14,839 bases of DNA from an uncultured Clostridium sp. (GCA_905213875.1 CAJMJN010000027.1:1-14839), one strand, 5' to 3'; shown: positions 6,273-13,925, numbered from the stretch's first letter. Numbers and translations are program-made. Notes: a model not told the origin generated them from the letters alone.

Positions 6273-7465
6273 TGAAAATATTAGTATTAAACTGTGGAAG
6301 TTCATCTTTAAAATATCAATTAATTAATATGGAAACAGAAGAAGTTTTAGCTTCTGGAAAATATGAAAGAATAGGAGAAGAAGAAGCTTTTAATACACAT
6401 AAAGTAAATGGACAAAAAATTGAAGTAAAAAAATCAGCATATAACCATAAAGAAGCAATTGAATTTGTACTTGAACAATTTACAAATCCAGAATATAAAG
6501 TGATTGATAGTATAGAAGAAAAAGATGCTATAGGACATAGAGTTGTACACGGAGGAGAAATATTTAAAGAATCTGCAGTAATAGATGAAAAAGTAATGCA
6601 ACAAATAAGCGAATGTGGAGAATTTGCACCACTTCATAACCCTGCAGCAGTGTTAGGTATGGAAGCATGCAAAAATGTAATGCCAGGAAAACCAATGGTT
6701 GCAGTATTTGACACAACATTTCATCAAACAATGCCAAAAGATAAATATATTTATCCAATACCATATGAATTTTATAAGAAATATGGAGTTAGAAAATATG
6801 GAGCACATGGCACATCACATATGTATGTATCACAAAGATTAGCAGAAATTGAAAATAAAAATATAGAAGATTTAAAAATAGTTACATGCCATTTGGGTCA
6901 AGGTTCAAGTATATGTGCTGTTAAAGGTGGAAAATCTATTGATACAAGTATGGGATTAACACCACTTGGAGGAATACCAATGGTTACAAGAAGTGGAGAT
7001 TTAGATCCATCAGTACTTACATATTTAATGAAAAAAGAAAAGCTTACAGCACAAGAAATGGAAGATATATTAAATAAAAAATCAGGAGTTTCTGGAATAT
7101 CTGGATTAGCACCAGACTTTAGAGTTATAGAAAATGCATCAAATGAAGGAAATGAAAGAGCACAAATAGCTATAAGTAGCTTTAATTATGCAATAGCAGG
7201 AGATGTAGCAAAATATGCAGCAGAAATGGATGGACTTGATTATATAGTATTTACAGGAGGAATTGGAGAAAACCAAATAAATATTAGAAAAGGAATTTGT
7301 GAAAAACTTAAATTTATGGGAGTAGAATTAGACTTAGAGGCAAATAACATGAGAGGAGAAGAAAAAGTTATATCTACACCACAATCAAAAATAAAAATAT
7401 ATGTAATTCCAACAAATGAAGAACTAATGATAGCTAGAGAAACAAAAAGATTAACACAAAAATAA
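6272..7465 (+). CDS. ackA: Acetate kinase paralogue, second copy
   Basis: 397 residues, start ATG 6272 in TAATG, with AAGGAGA nine nucleotides before it; the frame is open upstream but the true N-terminus MKILVLNCGSSSLKYQ matches copy one. Arg90, His122, Asp147, His179, Arg240 and Glu384 (roughly aligned) are kept, as is GGIGEN (329-334) in the nucleotide region. The striking change is in YGAHGTSH: Ala178 stands where acetate kinases have Phe (Phe179 in the Methanosarcina enzyme), one of four residues that line the acetate methyl pocket. The codon is GCA, so no misreading. A larger pocket could allow propionate or butyrate, or lower activity. Similarity to copy one along the full length shows a tandem duplication, already well diverged. 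The operon ends at the terminator 7533-7583. Confidence 0.92.
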   Translation: MKILVLNCGSSSLKYQLINMETEEVLASGKYERIGEEEAFNTHKVNGQKIEVKKSAYNHKEAIEFVLEQFTNPEYKVIDSIEEKDAIGHRVVHGGEIFKESAVIDEKVMQQISECGEFAPLHNPAAVLGMEACKNVMPGKPMVAVFDTTFHQTMPKDKYIYPIPYEFYKKYGVRKYGAHGTSHMYVSQRLAEIENKNIEDLKIVTCHLGQGSSICAVKGGKSIDTSMGLTPLGGIPMVTRSGDLDPSVLTYLMKKEKLTAQEMEDILNKKSGVSGISGLAPDFRVIENASNEGNERAQIAISSFNYAIAGDVAKYAAEMDGLDYIVFTGGIGENQINIRKGICEKLKFMGVELDLEANNMRGEEKVISTPQSKIKIYVIPTNEELMIARETKRLTQK

Positions 7466-7532
7466 AAAAATATTTGATATATAATTGGTTGTATTATATT
7501 GTAAGTTAAATTTTAAATATATAAAAATTTTA

Positions 7533-7583
7533 AAAAATGTATCTAAAAAATTGATTTAAATTTAATTATTTAGGTACATTTTT
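7533..7583 (+). terminator. Terminator of the pta-ackA-ackA operon
   Basis: AAAAATGTATCTAAA (7533-7547) pairs with TTTAGGTACATTTTT (7569-7583), 15 bp with one G-U pair, followed by AAATC. The 21-nt loop is A+T only. The A-run on the left arm would let it also work on the other strand. Confidence 0.7.
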
Positions 7584-7621
7584 AAATCACAAAAAATTTA
7601 CAAATAAATTTAATTTTATAC

Positions 7622-7650
7622 TTGACTTTCATAAACCATTGTGATTAAAT
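7622..7650 (+). promoter_or_regulatory. Promoter of the coiled-coil gene
   Basis: TTGACT (7622-7627), 17 bp, TTAAAT (7645-7650), about 48 nt before the start codon. A pair of short inverted copies, AATCACA (7585-7591) and TGTGATT (7640-7646), brackets it and overlaps the -10; whether this is an operator is open. Confidence 0.5.
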
Positions 7651-7697
7651 ATGGAAAAAAACAGGGGCTAAAAAATTAGTGAAAGGAGGCGGTGCGA

Positions 7698-8093
7698 ATG
7701 TCAGATGAATTTGCAACCGTGGTTTTAAAAGAACTAAGAGATTTTAGAACCGAAACAAACAAAAGATTTGATAATTTAGAAGAAAAAGTAGATGTACTTC
7801 AAAAATTGTCAGATAAGCACACTGAAGCTATAAATGGGCTAAAAAAAGAAACAAAAGAACACACAAGAGCAATAGGTGAATTACAAGAAACAACAGAAAA
7901 AATGAAAGAAGAAATTTCAGAAAATACAAATGAAATATATGAATTAAAATATGAAAGAGAGAAAAAAACTCTTGTAGATGTTTTAGAGGCAATAAAATTG
8001 AACAGTGAAAGAGTAAAATTATGCAATATGAGAATAGCTAGACTAGAAGAATGGAAAGACAATCTTGAAAATGGACTAATTTCAATGGTGTAA
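7698..8093 (+). CDS. Small coiled-coil protein, unknown function
   Basis: 131 residues. AAAGGAGG (7682-7689) is 8 nt before ATG 7698 but only 2 nt before the in-frame GTG 7692, so ATG is chosen. The protein is highly charged and shows heptad-like spacing from about residue 10 to 90 (FRTETNKRFDNLEEKVDVLQ, then LKKETKEHTRAIGELQETTE), then a Lys/Arg-rich helix and the end ARLEEWKDNLENGLISMV. It has no signal peptide, membrane segment or catalytic motif. It should form an elongated dimer or trimer. Similar small coiled-coil proteins appear in phage and chromosomal contexts, but I cannot name a family. It stands alone between a terminator and the T-box promoter. Confidence 0.75.
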   Translation: MSDEFATVVLKELRDFRTETNKRFDNLEEKVDVLQKLSDKHTEAINGLKKETKEHTRAIGELQETTEKMKEEISENTNEIYELKYEREKKTLVDVLEAIKLNSERVKLCNMRIARLEEWKDNLENGLISMV

Positions 8094-8122
8094 AATTTAT
8101 TCAACAAATATAAAGTAAACTA

Positions 8123-8150
8123 TTGCAAAATAGAAAAAAGATGATATAAT
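8123..8150 (+). promoter_or_regulatory. Promoter of the T-box/DUF1653/ileS unit
   Basis: TTGCAA (8123-8128), 16 bp, TATAAT (8145-8150) with extended TG at 8142-8143. Transcription would begin near 8157, giving a leader of about 300 nt before the first gene. Confidence 0.75.
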
Positions 8151-8156
8151 TATAAG

Positions 8157-8420
8157 CATAATATGTAAAAAAATATAACAAAGACAAGATGAATAATATA
8201 ATATCTTAAAGAGAGCCAATGATAGGTGTGAGTTTGGTAAGTAAAAATTATTTATTATCACTTTTGTTTTTACTATACTGAAATTAGTAAGTTAGTCGTA
8301 AATCTGCGTTAAGGATAAATTAAGAGAATGAATATCTACAGAATTCATTAACTTAGGTGGTACCGCGGAAAAGATATAAAGCCTTTTCGTCCTAATATAT
8401 AAGGATGAAAGGCTTTTTTT
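8157..8420 (+). ncRNA. T-box riboswitch leader, isoleucine-type
   Basis: This leader senses uncharged tRNA and lets transcription continue when the amino acid is short. Stem I closes with GTAAAAA (8165-8171) and TTTTTAC (8267-8273), then CAAAG (8179-8183) with CTTTTG (8261-8266). AGAGAGCCAATGATAGGTG (8210-8228) carries the conserved distal AGAGA and G-rich apical pattern. ATC followed by A (8257-8260) sits where the specifier codon is expected and reads isoleucine. Stem III is AATGAAT (8327-8333) with ATTCATT (8343-8349). The T-box itself is AGGTGGTACCGCGG (8355-8368). Its UGGU suits a tRNA ending ACCA, as tRNA-Ile does. The terminator lies at 8378-8420. The specifier call fits ileS downstream but rests on my hand folding. 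Confidence 0.93.
8378..8420 (+). terminator. T-box attenuator terminator
   Basis: AAAGCCTTTTCGTCCT (8378-8393) pairs with AGGATGAAAGGCTTT (8402-8416), followed by a long T-run. The left arm is shared with the antiterminator, which forms with the T-box sequence when uncharged tRNA binds. Confidence 0.93.
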
Positions 8421-8457
8421 GAGCTTAATGAAAATTTAAAACGAAGGAGGGTTTTAA

Positions 8458-8712
8458 ATGGAAAAAGTAGAAACAGGAAAAGTATATAGACATTTCAAAG
8501 GAAATTATTATTTTGTTGAAAACGTTGCTTATGATTCAGAAACACAAGAAAGAATGGTTGTATATAGACCATTATATGAAAGAAAAGATGGTAAACAACT
8601 TTGGATAAGACCTGAAAAAATGTTTTTAGAAGAAATACCTGAAAGACCTGATAATATAACAGGACAAAAACATCGTTTTGAATTAGACAGTCAAACTACT
8701 AAAAAATATTAG
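8458..8712 (+). CDS. DUF1653 domain protein
   Basis: 84 residues, almost all one DUF1653 domain: KVYRHFKGNYYFVENVAYDS, then ERMVVYRPLY, DGKQLWIRPEKMFLEE and RPDNITGQKHRFEL. The domain is short, beta-rich and widespread in bacteria, alone or fused; its function is not established. GAAGGAGG precedes the ATG. It is the first gene after the T-box terminator and lies 71 nt before ileS with no terminator between, so its expression should follow isoleucine-tRNA charging. That placement hints at a role connected with translation or amino-acid limitation, but it may only be a passenger. No signal peptide or membrane segment. Confidence 0.88.
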   Translation: MEKVETGKVYRHFKGNYYFVENVAYDSETQERMVVYRPLYERKDGKQLWIRPEKMFLEEIPERPDNITGQKHRFELDSQTTKKY

Positions 8713-8783
8713 TAAAAACAAATATTGACAAAATTGAGTATAAGTAATAACAAAAAAAAGATTATAAAAAAGGAGGAAACACT

Positions 8784-11700
8784 ATGTATAAAAAGGTTGA
8801 ACTTAAAGATGGCTTTGTAGGAATGGAACACAAAGTTGCAGAAAATTGGAAGGAAAAAGGCATAATCAAAAAGAATTTCGATATGAATGAAGGAAAAAGA
8901 TATTTTACTTTTTATGATGGACCACCAACAGCAAATGGTAAACCACATGTTGGACATATTGAAACAAGAGTAATGAAAGACATTATACCAAGATATAAAG
9001 TAATGAAAGGATATAAAGTTATCCGTAAAGCTGGATGGGATACACATGGACTACCAGTTGAACTTGAAATAGAAAAAAGTCTTGGAATTTCTGGAAAAGA
9101 ACAAATTGAAGAATATGGTGTAGAAAAATTTGTTAAAAAATGTAAAGAAAGTGTTTTCACATATGTTCATATGTGGGAAGAAATGACTAATAAAGTTGGA
9201 TATTGGGTAGATATGGAAAATCCATATGTAACATATCATAATAATTATATTGAATCTGTATGGTGGGCTTTAAAACAAATGTGGGAAAAAGGACTTTTAT
9301 ATGAAGGACATAAAGTTATGCCATATTGCCCAAGATGTGGAACAGCATTATCTTCACATGAGGTTGCACAAGGATATAAAGATGTAAAAGATTTAACTTG
9401 TATAGCTAAATTTAAAGTTGTTGGAAAAGAAAACACATACATTTTAGCTTGGACAACAACACCTTGGACATTACCTTCTAACTTAGCATTATGTGTTAAC
9501 AAATCATATGAATATGCAGAAATAAAAGCTAATATTGGAACAGATGATGAACCAAAATATGAAAATTATATTTTAGCTAAAGACTTAATAGAAACAGTAT
9601 TAAAAGAAACACCATATGAAATAATCAAAACATTTAAAGGTGAAGAATTATTAGGAACAAAATATGAACAATTAATGCCATTTGCCAAAGTTGAAGGAAA
9701 AGCATTTGAAGTAATCCATGGAGATTATGTAACACTAACAGATGGTACAGGAATAGTACATATAGCACCTGCTTATGGTGAAGACGATAGTTTAGTTGCA
9801 AAGAAAAATGGAATTGCATTTGTAAACTTAGTAGATAAATCTGGAAACTTTGTAAAAGAAGTTGAACCTTGGGCAGGAAGATTTGTTAGAGATTGTAATG
9901 AAGATATCTGCAAATGGTTAACAAATGAAAATAAATTATTTAGCAAAGAAAAACATGTTCACTCATATCCACATTGTTGGAGATGTGACACACCACTTTT
10001 ATATTATCCAAAAGAAAGCTGGTTTGTTGCAATGAGCAAACTAAGAGACGAATTAGTTGCAAATAATAGTACAGTTAACTGGTATCCAGAAACAATAAAA
10101 ACAGGAAGATTTGGAAAATTCCTAGAAAATGTAATTGACTGGGGAATTTCAAGAGATAGATATTGGGGAACACCACTTCCTGTATGGACTTGTGAAGACG
10201 AAAATTGTGGTCACCAAGAATGTATAGGTTCTATTGAAGAATTAAAAGAAAAAGCATTAGAATGCCCAGAAGATATTGAATTGCATAAACCATATATTGA
10301 CAATGTTTATTTAAAATGTCCAAAATGTGGTGGAAAAATGAAAAGAGCTAAAGAAGTTATAGATTGTTGGTTTGATTCTGGTTCAATGCCTTTTGCACAA
10401 TGGCATTATCCATTTGAAAATGAAGATATGTTCAAAAATAATTTCCCTGCTGGATTTATTTCAGAAGCAGTTGACCAAACAAGAGGATGGTTCTATACAT
10501 TAATGGCAATTGGAACTGCATTATTTAATAAGTCACCATTTGAAAATTGTATAGTTTTAGGACACGTTTTAGATGAACATGGACAAAAAATGTCTAAATC
10601 AAAGAAAAATGGTGTAGATCCAATGGTATTATTAGACTCTGTTGGAGCAGATGCAACTCGTTGGCATTTCTATACTTGCAGTAGTCCTTGGCTACCTACA
10701 AGACTTGGAATTAAAAATGTACAAGAAACACAAAGAGGATTTTTAAGTACATTATGGAACGTATATTCATTCTATGTTTTATATGCAGAAATAGACCAAT
10801 TTAATCCACTAGAATATGTTAATTTCAAAACAGAAAATATTATGGATAAATGGATAATTTCTAAATTAAATACTTTAATAAAAGAAGTTGATGACAAATT
10901 AGCTCATTATGATATAACAAGTGCAGCTATACAAATTGAAGGATTTACAGACGAATTATCAAATTGGTATGTACGTAGAAATAGGGAAAGATTTTGGTCA
11001 GAAAATCTAACAGACGATAAAATAGGAGCATATGTAACTTTATATAAAGTTTTAACTACATTAATAAAAGTTGCAGCACCATTTGTACCATTTATGACAG
11101 ACGAAATTTATCAAAACTTAGTAGTTGGATTAGATAAAAATGCACCAGAAAGTGTTCATTTATGCTTATGGCCAGAAGTAAATGAAAATGCGATAAATAA
11201 AGAACTTGAAAAAGAAATGGACTTAGCGTATAAAATAGTTAAATTAGGTAGAAGTGCAAGAAATTCTGCAAATATTAAAAATAGACAACCACTTTCAGAA
11301 ATGTTAATTTCAATAGATAATTTACCTAAATATTATGAAGACATAGTAAAAGAAGAATTAAATGTTAAAAAAGTAGAATTAGGTGCAGAAATGAGCAAAT
11401 ATGTTGATTTCGAAATAAAACCAAACCTACCAGTATTAGGTAAAGAATATGGAAAATTAATACCACAAATTAGAGCAAAATTAGCTGAAATGAATCAAAT
11501 GGATTTAGCAACTAAAGTAAAAAATGGAAAAAGTGAATATATAGAAATAGGTGATACACAAATAGAATTAACAGCAGACAACCTATTAGTTACAATGCAA
11601 GGAAAAGAAGGATTTGCATTTAGTGGTGAAGGTGAAATTGGTGTAATATTAGAAACAACAATAACACCTGAACTTAGAAAAGAAGGATATGTTCGTGAAG

Positions 11701-11930
11701 TATTATCAAAAGTTCAAAATATGAGAAAAGATAAAGGATTTGAAGTATTAGATAATATTAATTTATATGTAGCTGGAAGCGAAGAATTAGAAGCTGTTAT
11801 AAAAGAAAATGAAGAATTAATAAAACACGACACATTGGCTAAAAAGGTTGTATATCATGAAGAAAGAGATAATTATACTACAACAAATATTAATGGAAAT
11901 AATTTAGATATTGATATAGAGAAGGTATAA
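8784..11930 (+). CDS. ileS: Isoleucyl-tRNA synthetase, long IleS2-like type
   Basis: 1048 residues; charges tRNA-Ile with isoleucine using ATP in the cytoplasm and edits misactivated valine. The class I Rossmann domain has the HIGH-type motif HVGH (residues 55-58) and KMSKS (602-606). The editing domain is inserted between them, around residues 200-380, with LAWTTTPWTLPSNLAL. Cysteine pairs CPRC (182-185), CWRC (398-401) and CPKC (512-515) suggest zinc sites. The anticodon-binding domain holds NWYVRRNRERFW. The length, the ALSSHEVAQGYK segment and a C-terminus without a terminal CxxC zinc finger point to the IleS2 (eukaryote-like) type, which as a family tends to be less sensitive to mupirocin; resistance itself is not shown by sequence. 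AGGAGG lies before the ATG. A terminator follows at 11947. Confidence 0.96.
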   Translation: MYKKVELKDGFVGMEHKVAENWKEKGIIKKNFDMNEGKRYFTFYDGPPTANGKPHVGHIETRVMKDIIPRYKVMKGYKVIRKAGWDTHGLPVELEIEKSLGISGKEQIEEYGVEKFVKKCKESVFTYVHMWEEMTNKVGYWVDMENPYVTYHNNYIESVWWALKQMWEKGLLYEGHKVMPYCPRCGTALSSHEVAQGYKDVKDLTCIAKFKVVGKENTYILAWTTTPWTLPSNLALCVNKSYEYAEIKANIGTDDEPKYENYILAKDLIETVLKETPYEIIKTFKGEELLGTKYEQLMPFAKVEGKAFEVIHGDYVTLTDGTGIVHIAPAYGEDDSLVAKKNGIAFVNLVDKSGNFVKEVEPWAGRFVRDCNEDICKWLTNENKLFSKEKHVHSYPHCWRCDTPLLYYPKESWFVAMSKLRDELVANNSTVNWYPETIKTGRFGKFLENVIDWGISRDRYWGTPLPVWTCEDENCGHQECIGSIEELKEKALECPEDIELHKPYIDNVYLKCPKCGGKMKRAKEVIDCWFDSGSMPFAQWHYPFENEDMFKNNFPAGFISEAVDQTRGWFYTLMAIGTALFNKSPFENCIVLGHVLDEHGQKMSKSKKNGVDPMVLLDSVGADATRWHFYTCSSPWLPTRLGIKNVQETQRGFLSTLWNVYSFYVLYAEIDQFNPLEYVNFKTENIMDKWIISKLNTLIKEVDDKLAHYDITSAAIQIEGFTDELSNWYVRRNRERFWSENLTDDKIGAYVTLYKVLTTLIKVAAPFVPFMTDEIYQNLVVGLDKNAPESVHLCLWPEVNENAINKELEKEMDLAYKIVKLGRSARNSANIKNRQPLSEMLISIDNLPKYYEDIVKEELNVKKVELGAEMSKYVDFEIKPNLPVLGKEYGKLIPQIRAKLAEMNQMDLATKVKNGKSEYIEIGDTQIELTADNLLVTMQGKEGFAFSGEGEIGVILETTITPELRKEGYVREVLSKVQNMRKDKGFEVLDNINLYVAGSEELEAVIKENEELIKHDTLAKKVVYHEERDNYTTTNINGNNLDIDIEKV

Positions 11931-11946
11931 TTTATAATTAAATGCT

Positions 11947-11984
11947 AAAAAGTTGAGGAAATAGTTTCCTCAGCTTTTTATTTT
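11947..11984 (+). terminator. Terminator after ileS
   Basis: AAAAAGTTGAGGAAA (11947-11961), a 3-nt loop, TTTCCTCAGCTTTTT (11965-11979), 15 bp with one wobble, then ATTTT. A strong rho-independent terminator. Confidence 0.9.
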
Positions 11985-11996
11985 AATAACAAATAA

Positions 11997-12025
11997 TTGA
12001 AATTAAACAAGTTTTATGATATATA
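11997..12025 (+). promoter_or_regulatory. Promoter of the DUF3006 gene
   Basis: TTGAAA (11997-12002), 17 bp, TATATA (12020-12025) with an extended TG at 12017-12018, 46 nt before the start codon. Confidence 0.6.
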
Positions 12026-12070
12026 TAAGCTTAGTATAAAGGTGAATAAAATAATGAAAGGAGGAGTTTT

Positions 12071-12418
12071 ATGGATTTAGGAGATCTAGGAAATAAGCTA
12101 ATAAATGAAATATCAAAAACAATGGAAAATAATAAAAATATAAATTCTGGAAGCGGAATAAATGAAGATGAAATAGAATTGGCGCAAAAATTAGATGCGA
12201 TAGAAGAATTTACAGTAGATAGGTTTGAAGAAAATTACGTAGTGTTAGAAAATAGAAATACAAATGAAATTATAAATGTTAATAAAAATGAGTTACCAGA
12301 AGGCATTGATGAGGGAGATATCTTAGATAAAATAAATGGGAAATATATAATAGATAGAAATAAAACTGAAGAAGTGTCTAATAGAATAAGTGACAAAATG
12401 AACAATTTATGGGAATAA
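12071..12418 (+). CDS. DUF3006 domain protein
   Basis: 115 residues with AAGGAGG before the ATG. Residues 48-115 match the DUF3006 pattern: TVDRFEENYVVLE, then NELPEGIDEGDIL, a GKYIIDRN turn and a final helix ending MNNLWE. The first 45 residues are an acidic, Asn-rich extension that the domain does not usually need. No signal peptide or membrane helix is seen, so it is probably cytoplasmic. DUF3006 proteins are often encoded beside ComEC-like metallo-beta-lactamase-fold proteins, and that is the case here, with the partner 136 nt downstream. The function of the pair is unknown. Readthrough across the palindrome 12435-12525 would make them one operon, as I see no promoter for the partner. Confidence 0.85.
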   Translation: MDLGDLGNKLINEISKTMENNKNINSGSGINEDEIELAQKLDAIEEFTVDRFEENYVVLENRNTNEIINVNKNELPEGIDEGDILDKINGKYIIDRNKTEEVSNRISDKMNNLWE

Positions 12419-12434
12419 GTTGAAAAATAATTAC

Positions 12435-12525
12435 AATTTTGGCTACGTCAAACTTCATTTAAAACGCGGTTACATACAAATGTATGTGCCCTTGCCTTTT
12501 AAATAAATTTTTCCTTGCCAAAATT
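12435..12525. repeat. 91-bp nested palindrome between DUF3006 and its partner
   Basis: The outer arms AATTTTGGC (12435-12443) and GCCAAAATT (12517-12525) are perfect. Inside lie TTTAAAA (12458-12464) with TTTTAAA (12497-12503), and at the centre GGT-T-ACATAC (12468-12477), AAAT, GTATGT-GCC (12482-12490). CCTTGCC also occurs twice (12490-12496, 12513-12519). All levels nest on one centre. TAATT adjoins the right arm and occurs 2 nt outside the left arm, a weak hint of target duplication. It may be a MITE-like element, a structured RNA in the intercistronic region or a protein-binding site. It contains no ORF of note. Confidence 0.6.
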
Positions 12526-12554
12526 TAATTCTTTTCCAACTAGGTATTAGACAA

Positions 12555-13532
12555 ATGAAAGAATGGGGTAAAATGAGCAAAAGAAAAAATACAAATAAAA
12601 ATACGCAAAAAGTAATAATTAGTATAGTAGCAACTTTAATTGTGGTAATAGCTGGAGTACTTGGAATAAGTAACACAGAAATTCAAAAAGTGGCTAATCA
12701 AATTGGATTTGGAAATATAGTTAATACAACAACAACGACTACAGCAAATACAAATGGTAATACTACAAACAATGTTGTGGCTGATGGAAATTTAACTGTA
12801 TATTTTATAGATGTTGGTCAAGCAGATAGCATATTAATAACGAACAATAATCATAATATGTTAATTGATGCAGGAAACAATGAAGACGGTGAACAGGTAG
12901 TTAATTTTATAAAAAATAAGGGAATAAAAAAATTAGATTATGTAGTAGGTACACATCCACATGAAGACCATATTGGAGGATTAGATGATGTGATAAATAG
13001 TGATATTCAAATTGAAAAAGTGCTAATGCCTAAAATGCAAACAAATACAAAAACATTTGAAGATGTTCTAGATGCAATACAAAATAAAGGACTAAAAATA
13101 ACAGCTCCTAAAAAAGGTGATACATATACTCTAGGAGATGCAAGTTTAGAAGTTATGACAGATAGCATAGAAAATAAGAAAAATTTAAATTTGTCATCAA
13201 TAACATTATTAATGAAATATGGAAATAATAGCTTTTTATTTATGGGAGATGCTGAAAAGGAAAATGAGCAAACACGACAATGGCCAAATGTAGATGTATT
13301 AAAGGTAGGACATCATGGCTCTAAAACAAGTAGTTCACAAGAATTTTTAAATCAAACAAAACCTAAAATTAGTATTATTATGGCAGGTGCAGGAAATAGC
13401 TATGGGCTACCGAAACAAGAAATTTTAGATAGATTAAATAATATTGGAAGTAAAATATATAGAACAGATGAAAGTGGAACAATCATAATAAAATCAGATG
13501 GTTGTAATTTAAGTATTGAAAGTAATAAATAA
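12555..13532 (+). CDS. ComEC-like metallo-beta-lactamase-fold protein, membrane-anchored
   Basis: 325 residues. One N-terminal membrane segment (about 19-38, VIISIVATLIVVIAGVLGIS) without a lipobox Cys, a Thr/Asn-rich linker (about 56-76), then an extracytoplasmic MBL domain as in ComEC C-termini. VYFIDVGQADSILI (82-95), LIDAG (103-107), the metal motif THPHEDH (133-139), MGDAE with Asp232, and VGHHGSK (251-257) are present. Many relatives then have NxYGHP; here it reads NSYGLPK (281-287), so that His is missing. Relatives may act on nucleic acid or wall phosphates; the substrate is unknown. Start uncertain: ATG 12555 has AGGT 9 nt upstream, and ATG 12573 has GGGG but only 3-4 nt spacing. It pairs with the DUF3006 gene. 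Confidence 0.85.
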   Translation: MKEWGKMSKRKNTNKNTQKVIISIVATLIVVIAGVLGISNTEIQKVANQIGFGNIVNTTTTTTANTNGNTTNNVVADGNLTVYFIDVGQADSILITNNNHNMLIDAGNNEDGEQVVNFIKNKGIKKLDYVVGTHPHEDHIGGLDDVINSDIQIEKVLMPKMQTNTKTFEDVLDAIQNKGLKITAPKKGDTYTLGDASLEVMTDSIENKKNLNLSSITLLMKYGNNSFLFMGDAEKENEQTRQWPNVDVLKVGHHGSKTSSSQEFLNQTKPKISIIMAGAGNSYGLPKQEILDRLNNIGSKIYRTDESGTIIIKSDGCNLSIESNK

Positions 13533-13544
13533 AAGTGTTATAAT
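13516..13544 (+). promoter_or_regulatory. Promoter inside the 3' end of the MBL gene
   Basis: TTGAAA (13516-13521), 17 bp, TATAAT (13539-13544) with an extended TG at 13536-13537. The -35 lies within the last codons of the MBL gene and the -10 just beyond its stop. It gives the next gene its own start. Confidence 0.75.
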
Positions 13545-13581
13545 TGGCAAGATAAAAATGCAGAAAGGAAGGAAAAAAGAC

Positions 13582-13872
13582 ATGGGAAACCGGGAAAAGA
13601 TGATAATCATAATGCTACTGACAACATTAATTTTTTTCGTAGTATTTTTTATCAATAAGAAGCGGACAATACTAGAAAAGCTATTATATTTTTCTGGGCT
13701 TATACTTATCATTTTTGAAGAAGGAATAATAATTGATTTTTGTGAAAATTATAACATTCAAAAAACAATAGGTTTAGCAAAGATATGGCTAATTATTTTC
13801 GCAGCTTGGTTTGCTGTCAATATTATTATAATAATGATAATATTTGAACTCTCTCGTAATAATGGAGAATAG
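13582..13872 (+). CDS. Small three-helix membrane protein, unknown
   Basis: 96 residues. AAGGAAGG (13565-13572) is 9 nt before ATG 13582, so I use this start rather than the upstream in-frame ATG 13516, which overlaps the MBL gene and the promoter. Three hydrophobic segments are seen at about 7-24 (MIIIMLLTTLIFFVVFFI), 34-52 and 67-89 (KIWLIIFAAWFAVNIIIIMI), with a short charged tail SRNNGE. Positive residues after helix 1 (NKKR) suggest the first loop is cytoplasmic. There is no catalytic or family motif I recognise. It has its own promoter and terminator, so it appears monocistronic. Confidence 0.7.
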   Translation: MGNREKMIIIMLLTTLIFFVVFFINKKRTILEKLLYFSGLILIIFEEGIIIDFCENYNIQKTIGLAKIWLIIFAAWFAVNIIIIMIIFELSRNNGE

Positions 13873-13881
13873 TGAATTTCG

Positions 13882-13913
13882 GAGATTGAAAAGTTATTTT
13901 TCAGTCTCTTTTT
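13882..13913 (+). terminator. Terminator after the small membrane protein
   Basis: GAGATTGAAAA (13882-13892), a 5-nt loop, TTTTCAGTCTC (13898-13908), 11 bp with one wobble, then TTTTT. Confidence 0.9.
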
Positions 13914-13925
13914 CCTTATAAATAC

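Noticed and set aside
8725..8753. TTGACA at 8725-8730 as a separate ileS promoter
   Set aside because: At 17 bp the -10 would be TAACAA, and no other spacing gives a good hexamer. Control through the T-box is better supported, though a weak internal promoter cannot be excluded.
8709..9160. Minus-strand ORFs opposite the ileS start
   Set aside because: They are Phe/Ser/Ile-rich antisense readings of A-rich coding DNA with no start signals, and they overlap the highly conserved ileS N-terminus.
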